Made by a program: the position numbers and the translations under genes
Shown: positions 7,127-12,744 of the stretch, piece by piece
Layout: the number at the start of each line of letters is the position of its first letter
Position numbering within the stretch: the first letter of the stretch is position 1
NCBI GenBank assembly: GCA_947464585.1
Contig: CANHYS010000016.1
Coordinates: 1 to 12,744, forward strand
Direction: 5' to 3'
Source: Planctomycetaceae bacterium
Lineage (GTDB): Bacteria > Planctomycetota > Planctomycetia > Pirellulales > UBA1268
Length of the DNA: 12,744 bases
The notes under the pieces: generated by a model
Seen by the model: the letters and a program-made list of their open reading frames with translations, nothing else
What the model was told of the DNA's origin: nothing
Databases searched by the model: none

Positions 7127-8032
7127 TCACGGCACGTCGAACTGTTCGCCACCGTCCCGGCTGGCCATCTGTCGGCACACGTCGAGCGACACGTTGTCGT
7201 CGAGAAAACGGATCGCCGCGTCGCCCATGCCGAACACAGCACCGCCGGGGTGCTCGCTGCCGAAGCTCACGTCGTTGAAGTTATTGGTCGAAAACGGCGT
7301 CGACCGCATCACGTAGACGAGATTCTTGCCGGAGGCTGGCGTGTTGTTGGCGGTGTTGATCCCCCGCACCCAGTATCGGTAACAGTTGGCGTCGTTCCAC
7401 GAGAGTTCTGCGCAGACGAGCGTGCGAGACAGCCCGTCGGTGACTTTGGCGAAGGAGATTTTCGAGTTGTAGAAGAGCATGCCCTGAGAGGCCAGATCGC
7501 ACTGCGTTGACGTGAGATTTGTAGTGTAATTGACGACCGGACTGCTGTTGGGGATCTGGCCGCGGGGGCCAAACACGGCCACATAGTGTGTGGTAAATCC
7601 AGTCTCGCCAAATGAAGTGGACTGTGATTGCACGACCCTACTGCTCGGGCAGAAGAACGTATCGATCCTCGCGTTGGTGAAAGTCGTGTTGGTGTAGGGT
7701 GGTTGTTGATAGGACGCGTTCAGGTCCGCTTTTTGATAGAGCGAATCCTGCTCGAGGTACGGCAGAATCCTGACGTGGAACGATGTGCCATAGAACGTGC
7801 TGCTACCCACGCATGCCGGAGGCAGCACTCGGTTGGCGTCGTGGTAATTGTGCAGTGCGAGGCAGATCTGCTTCATGTTATTGATGCAGGTGCTCCGCCG
7901 GGCCGACTCTCGAGCCGACTGCACGGCGGGCAGCAAGAGCCCCACAAGTGTGCCAATGATGGCAATCACTACCAACAGCTCGACGAGCGTGAACCCTCGC
8001 CGTGACGGCAAGGATCTATCGTAAGCAATCAT
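7127..8032 (-). CDS. DUF1559 domain-containing pseudopilin-like protein
   Basis: This 301-residue protein belongs to the DUF1559 family, greatly expanded in planctomycetes. It has a type IV prepilin/pseudopilin N-terminus: basic RRG, cleavage expected after Gly13, then FTLVELLVVIAIIGTLVGLL with the conserved Glu five residues after the cut. The helix continues into the family signature PAVQSARESARRSTCINNMK. The C-terminus has the typical HPGGAVFGMGDAAIRFLDD ending before residue 301. Assembly into a type II secretion or type IV pilus-like structure is inferred from the N-terminus only; the function of the family is unknown. An ATG at 8104 is possible, but the ATG at 8032 has GGGAGG (8039-8044) 6 bases upstream and gives the standard short leader. 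It is the first gene of the minus-strand operon. Confidence 0.93.
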   Translation of the reverse strand: MIAYDRSLPSRRGFTLVELLVVIAIIGTLVGLLLPAVQSARESARRSTCINNMKQICLALHNYHDANRVLPPACVGSSTFYGTSFHVRILPYLEQDSLYQKADLNASYQQPPYTNTTFTNARIDTFFCPSSRVVQSQSTSFGETGFTTHYVAVFGPRGQIPNSSPVVNYTTNLTSTQCDLASQGMLFYNSKISFAKVTDGLSRTLVCAELSWNDANCYRYWVRGINTANNTPASGKNLVYVMRSTPFSTNNFNDVSFGSEHPGGAVFGMGDAAIRFLDDNVSLDVCRQMASRDGGEQFDVP

Positions 8033-8038
8033 TGGAAA

Positions 8039-8044
8039 CCTCCC
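8039..8044 (-). promoter_or_regulatory. Ribosome binding site deciding the DUF1559 start
   Basis: GGGAGG on the minus strand, 6 bases before the ATG at 8032-8030. It decides against the in-frame ATG at 8104, which would add an untypical 24-residue extension before the prepilin leader. Confidence 0.7.
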
Positions 8045-8110
8045 CGACGCGGCGACGCCGAACGCCTTTTTCAGCAACTTATCATCCGCCGCCCCATGCG
8101 GCATGTCGTA

Positions 8111-8139
8111 ATTTTATCCACACAAGGCGGGCGGCCGAA
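8111..8139 (-). promoter_or_regulatory. Candidate sigma-70-like promoter for the DUF1559 operon
   Basis: The minus strand reads TTCGGC (8139-8134), 17 bases, then TAAAAT (8116-8111). The -10 box matches TATAAT at five of six positions; the -35 box is weak. It would give a leader of roughly 70 bases before the DUF1559 ATG. No comparably good plus-strand promoter was found for the kinase gene in the same region. Confidence 0.3.
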
Positions 8140-8283
8140 GACCGCGCGGCGGGCAGTTTACCCCTGGCAAAGGCGGTAGCGGGACTCGGCATCGCCGAGC
8201 TGCGACCGTTGCCGTTTCGGCTGCATGGTTGCGTGCGGTCCGGCGAAACTGGCATGCTGTCGAGAGACGAAAGTACGGATATC

Positions 8284-8288
8284 AGGAA
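8284..8288 (+). promoter_or_regulatory. Ribosome binding site supporting the kinase GTG start
   Basis: AGGAA lies 8 bases before the GTG at 8297. The in-frame ATG at 8225 has no recognisable Shine-Dalgarno sequence in the preceding 20 bases, and starting there would put 24 extra residues in front of the signal peptide. Confidence 0.5.
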
Positions 8289-8296
8289 CCGCTCCC

Positions 8297-10159
8297 GTGC
8301 ACGCCGCACCGAAGCCTTTCGACGTGTTGGTCGCTGCCGGCGCGTGGTGCGCCATAGCTGCGGCTGCAGCGGCCGACGTCCGGATCATAAGGGCCGTCGT
8401 CGATGGACAGGATATTCCTGTCGATGTGTCGGCGGCCGGCGACGTGGGACCCATTCGCGTGCCATCCAATGCCCGCCGCATTCTGTTCGTGTTCGAGGGA
8501 GAGGCTGAGGAGGGGAATGCAGGTCGTGCGACCGCCCCAGCGGGTGTTGTTGGCGGAAAGGCGGCACATGTACTTCCGCCACTGCGTGGCACCAGGCTGC
8601 GTTACCGGCTCGACGGCATCGATGCAAACTGGCGGGATGCGCCGGCACATGGCCGCCTCGCTCTGACATTCCTCGACGCCGCCGGCAACACGGTTGGTAG
8701 TTCCGAGGCCAAGATGCATGGAATCTCGGAGGGCTGGGGAGGGCTGCCGGAAACGTCACCGATGCAGGCGTCCACGTTTTCGGCCGTCGCACCGCCGCTG
8801 GCCTCTCAAGTGATCGTGAACGTTCTGTCCAACGGTGGCGACCAACCAGTGGGCGTTATGGCGGTCGACGACGTCGTCCTCGCGGTGGCCACTGCGGGTG
8901 AGGAGCCGCTACGGCACGCACTGCCGCTCGAGGGCCTCGGCGACGAGTTCCATCCGCTGGCGACACCGACAGGGTGGGGTCGGTTCGGATCTCGCGGCGA
9001 GATGAGCCGAGTGGCGGTGCGTGCCGATTCTGGAAAACCGATCCTCGTGATCGATGACGACGATCCCACCGAGTACGGCTCATGGGTGAGCAGTCGAGGT
9101 GAAGTGCCGGTGGAAGCGGGAGACGTGGTGACCGCGTCGTGGCGGGCCGCGTATTCGCTGGGCCTTGGCGGACACGTGAGCGCCACCTACGACGGCCTCG
9201 AGCCCGGCACCTACTGGTTTCGTGTGGCCGCGTGTCTGCCGGGCGGCCAGTCGACGGGTGCCGAGGCCGGCGTCAGAATCCTGGTCATGGTGCCGTGGTA
9301 TTGGCGTCGCGACGTATGGGCGGGGTGCGCGGCGTTGGGGCTCGCGGCCGGTGCGTTCGTCGCCCGGGCGGTGTCGCTGGCCCGCATGAAGCGGCGGCTC
9401 GACGAGATGGAACGAGCTCTTGCGCTCGATCGGGAACGGGCGAGGATCGCGCGGGACCTTCATGACGACATCGGCGCCGGACTTACGGAAATCGCCATGC
9501 AAACCGACTGGGTCCGCCGTGACGTGCAGGGGCTGGTGTCAGCGGCCACGGTGGCCCGCGCTGAAAAGGCCTGTGCCTCGGCGATGGATCTGGTGCGGAG
9601 CGTCGATGCCATCGTGTGGGCCGTCAATCCCGCCAACGACACGCTCGACCGGTTCGTGCCCTATCTGACCCACTCGGCCGAGCAGTTTCTCGACGCCGCC
9701 GGCGTGAGCGTTCGGTTCGACATGCCCGATCAGGTGCCGCCGCTGCCGCTGTCGGGCACCGTGCGACACGATCTGTTCCTGGTCGTGCGTGAGGCGATCA
9801 ACAACGCCATAAAGCATGCGCGGCCGCAGGTGGTGCGGCTCGGCATTCATTTGGAGAGCCCGGGGGCGGCGGGGACCGGCACGAACCGTCTGAACCTCGT
9901 GATCTCCGTCGAGGACGACGGCCTTGGATTTGATGCAGCGCGATCGTGGCGCGATGGTGCTGCGGCGAGCCGGAACTCAGCGCCAATCCAGGCCCGGGGC
10001 GGAGCGGGGTTGGCCAACATGCGGCGGCGGGTGGAGGATCTCGGTGGTCAGATCACGCTGCGAAGCAATCCGGCCGCCGGCACGCGGATCGAAGTTGTCG
10101 TGCCGCTGGCGGCGGATCGCCCTGAAGCATTCAATCACCGAAGCGCAGGAGCACCATGA
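8297..10159 (+). CDS. Sensor histidine kinase with periplasmic Y_Y_Y-type domain (HisKA_3/HATPase_c)
   Basis: This is a 620-residue inner-membrane sensor kinase that should phosphorylate the response regulator encoded next. A signal/anchor segment (FDVLVAAGAWCAIAAAAAA) ends near residue 26. A periplasmic region follows to about 335. It begins like a Y_Y_Y domain (RLRYRLDGIDANWRDA, 100-114), but the second half of that domain (ATYDGLEPGTYWFRV, 296-310) comes only about 180 residues later, and the gap holds beta-rich sequence. One transmembrane helix lies near 340-358. The dimerisation/phosphotransfer domain has ERARIARDLHDDIGAGL with His389 as acceptor. HATPase motifs follow: N-box REAINNAIKHA (498-508), G1 DDGLGFD (540-546), G2 GGAGLANMRRRV (568-579). 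All key residues are present. The GTG at 8297 is preferred because of its AGGAA; an ATG at 8225 would add 24 residues. The stop overlaps the regulator start as ATGA. Confidence 0.9.
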   Translation: MHAAPKPFDVLVAAGAWCAIAAAAAADVRIIRAVVDGQDIPVDVSAAGDVGPIRVPSNARRILFVFEGEAEEGNAGRATAPAGVVGGKAAHVLPPLRGTRLRYRLDGIDANWRDAPAHGRLALTFLDAAGNTVGSSEAKMHGISEGWGGLPETSPMQASTFSAVAPPLASQVIVNVLSNGGDQPVGVMAVDDVVLAVATAGEEPLRHALPLEGLGDEFHPLATPTGWGRFGSRGEMSRVAVRADSGKPILVIDDDDPTEYGSWVSSRGEVPVEAGDVVTASWRAAYSLGLGGHVSATYDGLEPGTYWFRVAACLPGGQSTGAEAGVRILVMVPWYWRRDVWAGCAALGLAAGAFVARAVSLARMKRRLDEMERALALDRERARIARDLHDDIGAGLTEIAMQTDWVRRDVQGLVSAATVARAEKACASAMDLVRSVDAIVWAVNPANDTLDRFVPYLTHSAEQFLDAAGVSVRFDMPDQVPPLPLSGTVRHDLFLVVREAINNAIKHARPQVVRLGIHLESPGAAGTGTNRLNLVISVEDDGLGFDAARSWRDGAAASRNSAPIQARGGAGLANMRRRVEDLGGQITLRSNPAAGTRIEVVVPLAADRPEAFNHRSAGAP

Positions 10160-10830
10160 GTACGATCTCAGTGGCAGTGGTCGAGGATGACGTCAGACTT
10201 AGGCAGACCTTCGTCGACGTGGTGGAAAGCTCGAAAGAATTTCGCTGCCTGGGGGCTTTTGCCACGGGTGCGGAGGCCGTGGACGGCATTCCGAAACTCA
10301 TGCCCGACGTCGTAATCATGGACGTGAACCTGCCCGACACAACGGGTGTCGAGTGTGTGAAGACGCTCGCGCCCCAGCTTCCCGGCACGCAGATCCTGAT
10401 GGTGACGGTCTATCAGGATCCCGACACGACGTTTCAGGCGCTGGCCGCCGGCGCCCACGGTTATCTCGTGAAGCCGGTGCTTCCGGAGCGGCTCCTGGAG
10501 GCGATCCGTGAGATTCGGGCCGGCGGCGTGCCGATGAGCCGCACGATCGCGCGGAAGGTCATCGAGACATTTCGCAGCCGCGAGGCGGCCCTGACGCCCG
10601 ACAGCGCTGTCGCTGCCTCGGCCGCTGTCTCCACCGATGACGAGTCGCTCACACCTCGGGAGCAGCAGGTGCTCGAACTGCTCGTGGAGGGCTTTTCCTA
10701 TAAGGAGATAGCCCAGCGGCTCGCGATCTCGATATCGACGGTGGGTACCTACGTACAGCGGATCTACGAAAAGCTGCACGTGTCGAGCCGCCGCGAGATC
10801 ATGGCCCGCCGCCGGCCGGGCCGGAGGTGA
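10156..10830 (+). CDS. NarL/FixJ-family response regulator (REC-LuxR HTH)
   Basis: This 224-residue DNA-binding regulator is the likely partner of the preceding kinase. The receiver domain (about 1-122) has the acidic pocket EDD (10-12), phospho-acceptor Asp56 in VVIMDVNLPD, switch Thr84 and Lys106 followed by Pro (GYLVKP). A variable Ala-rich linker (about 140-160) leads to a LuxR-type helix-turn-helix at about 164-216: LTPREQQVLELLVEGFSYKE, then IAQRLAISISTVGTYVQRIY. All phosphorelay residues are intact, so a normal phosphorylation-controlled activator or repressor is expected. The ATG overlaps the kinase stop (ATGA) and has AGGAG 4 bases upstream. The divergent DUF1559-FAD-DUF1552-DUF1592 genes are the nearest possible targets, by position only. 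Confidence 0.95.
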   Translation: MSTISVAVVEDDVRLRQTFVDVVESSKEFRCLGAFATGAEAVDGIPKLMPDVVIMDVNLPDTTGVECVKTLAPQLPGTQILMVTVYQDPDTTFQALAAGAHGYLVKPVLPERLLEAIREIRAGGVPMSRTIARKVIETFRSREAALTPDSAVAASAAVSTDDESLTPREQQVLELLVEGFSYKEIAQRLAISISTVGTYVQRIYEKLHVSSRREIMARRRPGRR

Positions 10831-10849
10831 CGAGGACCCGCAGCAGTGT

Positions 10850-10864
10850 TCTGCCTCCGGCAGA
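10850..10864 (+). terminator. Weak hairpin after the response regulator gene
   Basis: TCTGCC-TCC-GGCAGA forms a perfect 6-bp stem with a 3-base loop about 20 bases after the regulator stop. No T-run follows, so it is at best a weak or Rho-assisted termination site. Confidence 0.25.
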
Positions 10865-11289
10865 GTGACCCCATCGCATCGATCGACCGCGATGTGCCGA
10901 GCTATTTGCAGAATCTCGAACATCTCCTGCAGTATCGCTTTTGACCACCCTTCGCGCTGGAGCGGCTCTCCGCGGCCCGCGGTTTGGAAGCCCGCATCAC
11001 GCGAGCCCGCTTGGCACTGCCACGGTGACAGGGCATCGTCTAGGCCACCGATGAGGGCTGGCGAAAGCTCGAAGAGCATCAGGCGATCTTGCCCACGCGG
11101 CGAGCCACCCCGCTGTAGGAGCGGCGGACAGGGCACTTCGCCATGCTAAACCGCCTGGCCTTCGTGCCCTTGGCAGCCTCACGTTGCAGCGGACTTCCTG
11201 TCCATGAGCCGGCGCCGATCCGGATGTTGCTTGTGCACCTGGCCGAACCGCTCAAGCCTCTACCACAAATGCTGAATTGCGGCCGCTGA
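10861..11289 (+). pseudogene. Second IS91-type transposase remnant, heavily decayed
   Basis: One plus-strand frame across these 143 codons is interrupted by stops at 10942, 11026, 11041 and 11116, yet reads like a decayed protein. The frame shows LQNLEHLLQYRF, stop, then PPFALERLSAARG (from 10945) and ARLALPR. This resembles the mid-region of planctomycete IS91-type transposases (FALERLSxxRGxxGRIxRxRYVLPR, from memory). Further on, EPAPIRMLLVHLAEPLKPLP (11206-11265) matches the family's C-terminal EPxPIRKILxHLGEPLEPPP. The segment that normally lies between them, including the HRHRYHG(V/L)xAPN block, is missing, so an internal deletion is likely. The stops and deletion show it is dead. It is more degraded than the remnant at 1-312 and lies in the same orientation. 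The identification rests on motif recall and needs an alignment. Confidence 0.5.
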
Positions 11290-11296
11290 TACCTAG

Positions 11297-11327
11297 AAAA
11301 AAGCGGCACAGGTCTCCCCGTGCCGCT
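11297..11327 (-). terminator. Intrinsic terminator of the nuclease operon
   Basis: On the minus strand a hairpin has an 8-bp perfect stem (AGCGGCAC at 11302-11309 with GTGCCGCT at 11320-11327), a mismatch, two more G-C pairs and a 4-base loop. It is followed by six T residues (11302-11297), the last A-T pair of the stem included. It lies 17 bases beyond the nuclease stop codon, which is the classic position and form of a Rho-independent terminator. Confidence 0.85.
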
Positions 11328-11344
11328 CTTTCGCGCGCAGGCCA

Positions 11345-12199
11345 TCAAGCTGGCCACGCCCGACAAGCCTCCCGATACCCACACCCAGCGCAGCCAACAG
11401 TGGACGGCGCCGGATAGAACACGCCCGACTCGATAGCCCGCCAAACCCGCTCCACGCCGGCCAAGCTGCGTTTCACGTTCCCCGGCTCGACTTCGCGGAC
11501 ATGCTCTTCGACGACCGGCTCCTTGGTCTTCGTAAGGACCAAAAACCGTGTCGCGATCTTCTTCCCCGGTGCGATCTCACTGGCGAGGTGGCTATACAAC
11601 ACCAACTGCTCGCCTGAATCCTCTACCTGCTCCTGACTCCACTTCCCCCGACTGGTTTTAATATCTGTAACCACCAATGAATCCGAGTCTTCCGTGAGCA
11701 GGTCGACCCTCCCGTACAAATCCGGCACGCCTTCAACCAGCATGCCGCGAATCTCCTCCTCGACGCCCAGCACCCGCCCCTGAACGCTCGCCGCTGGGCT
11801 GTTCAGGAACGCCGTGAGCATCTTCCCGGCCAGAGCATCCAATGAGCCCCGGGTTTCTGTGCTGCCAAACTGGATCGCGTCTGGCTCGTGCGGCAGCCAT
11901 GCAGAGCGGTAGGCGAACATGAGCCGCTCGACGTCGGGTTGCTCTTCACCGGATAGGATCGCTTGGAAGTGCTGCTCGATGGCCGTGTGAATCCCGGTGC
12001 CGAAGACGAGGGCACTGGATACAGACTCCTCAGGCAGGCCATCGATGTACCGGAACTTGTATTTCAGCGGGCAGGTTCGGAACGTTGAGATGGCTGACCA
12101 ACTCACATAGTCCCGGCCGGTGAGCTTCTTCGCGACTTCGTTAGCGGGGTTGGTGCTGGTGGACGTGATGGCGGGCAAGAGTTCAGTCCCGGCGATCAT
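11345..12199 (-). CDS. PD-(D/E)XK nuclease, RecB/Cas4-like with Fe-S cysteines
   Basis: This 284-residue nuclease is of the PDDEXK_1 (RecB-like) type, as found in phage and plasmid recombination cassettes and related to Cas4 and the AddB nuclease domain. It opens with WSAISTFRTCPLKYKFRYI (34-52). Motif I is His71 in FGTGIHTAIEQHF. The catalytic acids are Asp166 (YGRVDLL) and Asp179/Lys181 (VTDIKTSRG), followed by the Gln198/Tyr202 motif (EQLVLYSHLA). Cys43 with Cys270, Cys273 and Cys279 (GCAGCGYREAC) form the N- and C-terminal halves of a likely 4Fe-4S cluster, as in Cas4/AddB. Exonuclease activity on DNA ends is inferred; all active-site residues are present. The ATG at 12199 shares one base with the upstream stop (TGATG) and has GGAGGT 5 bases ahead (12205-12210), so the two genes are translationally coupled. 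A strong terminator follows. Confidence 0.9.
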   Translation of the reverse strand: MIAGTELLPAITSTSTNPANEVAKKLTGRDYVSWSAISTFRTCPLKYKFRYIDGLPEESVSSALVFGTGIHTAIEQHFQAILSGEEQPDVERLMFAYRSAWLPHEPDAIQFGSTETRGSLDALAGKMLTAFLNSPAASVQGRVLGVEEEIRGMLVEGVPDLYGRVDLLTEDSDSLVVTDIKTSRGKWSQEQVEDSGEQLVLYSHLASEIAPGKKIATRFLVLTKTKEPVVEEHVREVEPGNVKRSLAGVERVWRAIESGVFYPAPSTVGCAGCGYREACRAWPA

Positions 12200-12744
12200 C
12201 AGGCACCTCCAGTCGTTGCATAGGCCCCGTTGCCATTGCTGCCGGGGCTGGTGGTCGGCTCGTCGCCCTTCAGTTCATCGATGAGGTTGCTGGCCTGCCG
12301 GATGCCCAGTTCGTCCGCAGTGGTCAGGCCGAAGCGTTCCCGGAGCATCCCAACGAGGTCGATCTTCCGGCGAGCAGCGATGGCCCAGATGGCTTTGACC
12401 TGCGAAGCCGTGGCGGGCCGTGGGCTGGGGGCGTCACGGAAGACGGCACGGTTGGTCGCACGTGTCTCGGCACAGTTAGCCGTGACCGTAACGCCCCGAA
12501 TGGCTGGGCTCGTGCGGACATCGATCACTTCCTGCGGCTGGCTGGCATCGCTCTGGCCGTCGCCGGGGAGCCGGGCGATCTGGTCTTCGACGGCCTTCTC
12601 GCAACTCTGATACGCCTGCTGCACGACCGTCTGAAAACCCTCGCGGTCATGAAGCAGGGAGCCGTCGAGTTCAGCCTCGATGGTGCAGGAGGCCGAGGCA
12701 CTGGAGAAGCCGGGTAGACCGACTTTCTTCGAGACGCCGGCATG
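12199..12744 (-). CDS. Conserved protein of unknown function upstream of the nuclease (5' end outside window)
   Basis: The minus-strand frame is open from the window edge to the TGA at 12201-12199, 181 visible codons; the true start lies beyond 12744. The N-terminal part (KKVGLPGFSSASASC, then TIEAELDGSLLHDREGF and ACxxAVEDQ-like sequence) resembles an accessory planctomycete protein family that I know only as unassigned. A disordered middle leads to a compact C-terminal module, TASQVKAIWAIAARRKIDLV through LRERFGL to LGIRQASNLIDELKG. Similar K-Q-x-x-I...LRERFG...LxxxxASxLIDxLK modules end several phage DNA-metabolism proteins; this is recall. The protein ends in a flexible Gly/Asn/Thr tail. 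Coupling to the RecB-like nuclease suggests a shared role in DNA processing, possibly as a DNA-binding partner, but this is inferred from position only. A GTG at 12624 could start a shorter 141-residue protein, but the upstream coding sequence looks genuine. Confidence 0.7.
   Translation of the reverse strand, partial: HAGVSKKVGLPGFSSASASCTIEAELDGSLLHDREGFQTVVQQAYQSCEKAVEDQIARLPGDGQSDASQPQEVIDVRTSPAIRGVTVTANCAETRATNRAVFRDAPSPRPATASQVKAIWAIAARRKIDLVGMLRERFGLTTADELGIRQASNLIDELKGDEPTTSPGSNGNGAYATTGGA

Larger units (their letters stand above)
8033..8296. other. Divergent intergenic region between DUF1559 operon and two-component genes
   Basis: These 264 bases separate two divergent transcription units and should hold both promoters. 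Visible elements are the candidate minus-strand promoter (8111-8139) and a short perfect hairpin, CTCGGC-ATC-GCCGAG (8185-8199), in what would be the upstream region or leader of the kinase gene. If the kinase starts at the alternative ATG at 8225, the region shrinks to 192 bases. Confidence 0.5.

Noticed and set aside
8185..8199. CTCGGC-ATC-GCCGAG hairpin as a terminator or operator
   Set aside because: A 6-bp stem with a 3-base loop is common in DNA this GC-rich, and there is no T-run or second copy to support a function.
10168..11136. 322-codon minus-strand open frame
   Set aside because: It runs antisense through the response regulator and into the transposase remnant; no family features.
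11345..12199. Cas4 of a CRISPR-Cas locus
   Set aside because: The fold and cysteines fit Cas4, but there is no repeat array or other cas gene in the window, and the neighbour is not a Cas protein. RecB-like recombination nuclease is the safer call.
1..12744. tRNA, rRNA, riboswitch or CRISPR array
   Set aside because: None seen: no cloverleaf with a CCA-type end, no regularly spaced direct repeats, and no recognisable riboswitch core on either strand by eye.

Overview
The window looks like chromosomal DNA of a planctomycete. It is GC-rich, and it carries a set of families that together are typical of that phylum: a paired DUF1552 and DUF1587/1595/1592/1588/1585 cytochrome-type gene, a DUF1559 pseudopilin-like protein, a small secreted lipoprotein with a carboxypeptidase-regulatory-like fold, and a secreted FAD-dependent oxidoreductase. 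No genus is claimed. No rRNA, tRNA or CRISPR array is visible.

Layout. (1) Bases 1-312 hold the decayed 3' end of an IS91-type transposase on the plus strand. (2) Bases 583-8032 hold five genes, all on the minus strand. In transcription order they are: DUF1559 pseudopilin-like protein, small lipoprotein, FAD oxidoreductase, a 365-base gap, the Tat-exported DUF1552 protein, and the secreted c-type-heme DUF1592 protein. Spacing is tight within each group (7 bp, 62 bp with a hairpin, and a 4-base GTGA overlap), so they read as two operons or one operon with an internal gap. (3) From a 264-base divergent intergenic region, a sensor histidine kinase and its NarL/LuxR-type response regulator run on the plus strand with an ATGA overlap. 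(4) Bases 10861-11289 hold a second, more decayed IS91-type transposase remnant, also on the plus strand. (5) From 11297 to the window end, on the minus strand, a strong intrinsic terminator follows a RecB/Cas4-like PD-(D/E)XK nuclease. That nuclease is translationally coupled to an upstream gene of unknown function that runs off the window. This last pair has a sampled GC content near 55 percent, against about 65 percent in the DUF1592 gene, and looks like accessory DNA.

How the parts may work together. All five minus-strand proteins are predicted to be exported or membrane-anchored. Two of them carry redox cofactor motifs: heme c CxxCH and a Rossmann FAD site. A periplasmic or cell-surface oxidative module is therefore a reasonable inference, but its substrate cannot be read from the sequence. 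The divergent two-component pair is the natural candidate regulator. Its sensor has an odd periplasmic region: the Y_Y_Y domain seems to be split by a roughly 180-residue insertion, and there is no beta-propeller. The right-hand nuclease pair is functionally separate and probably belongs to a DNA-recombination cassette of a prophage or integrated element.
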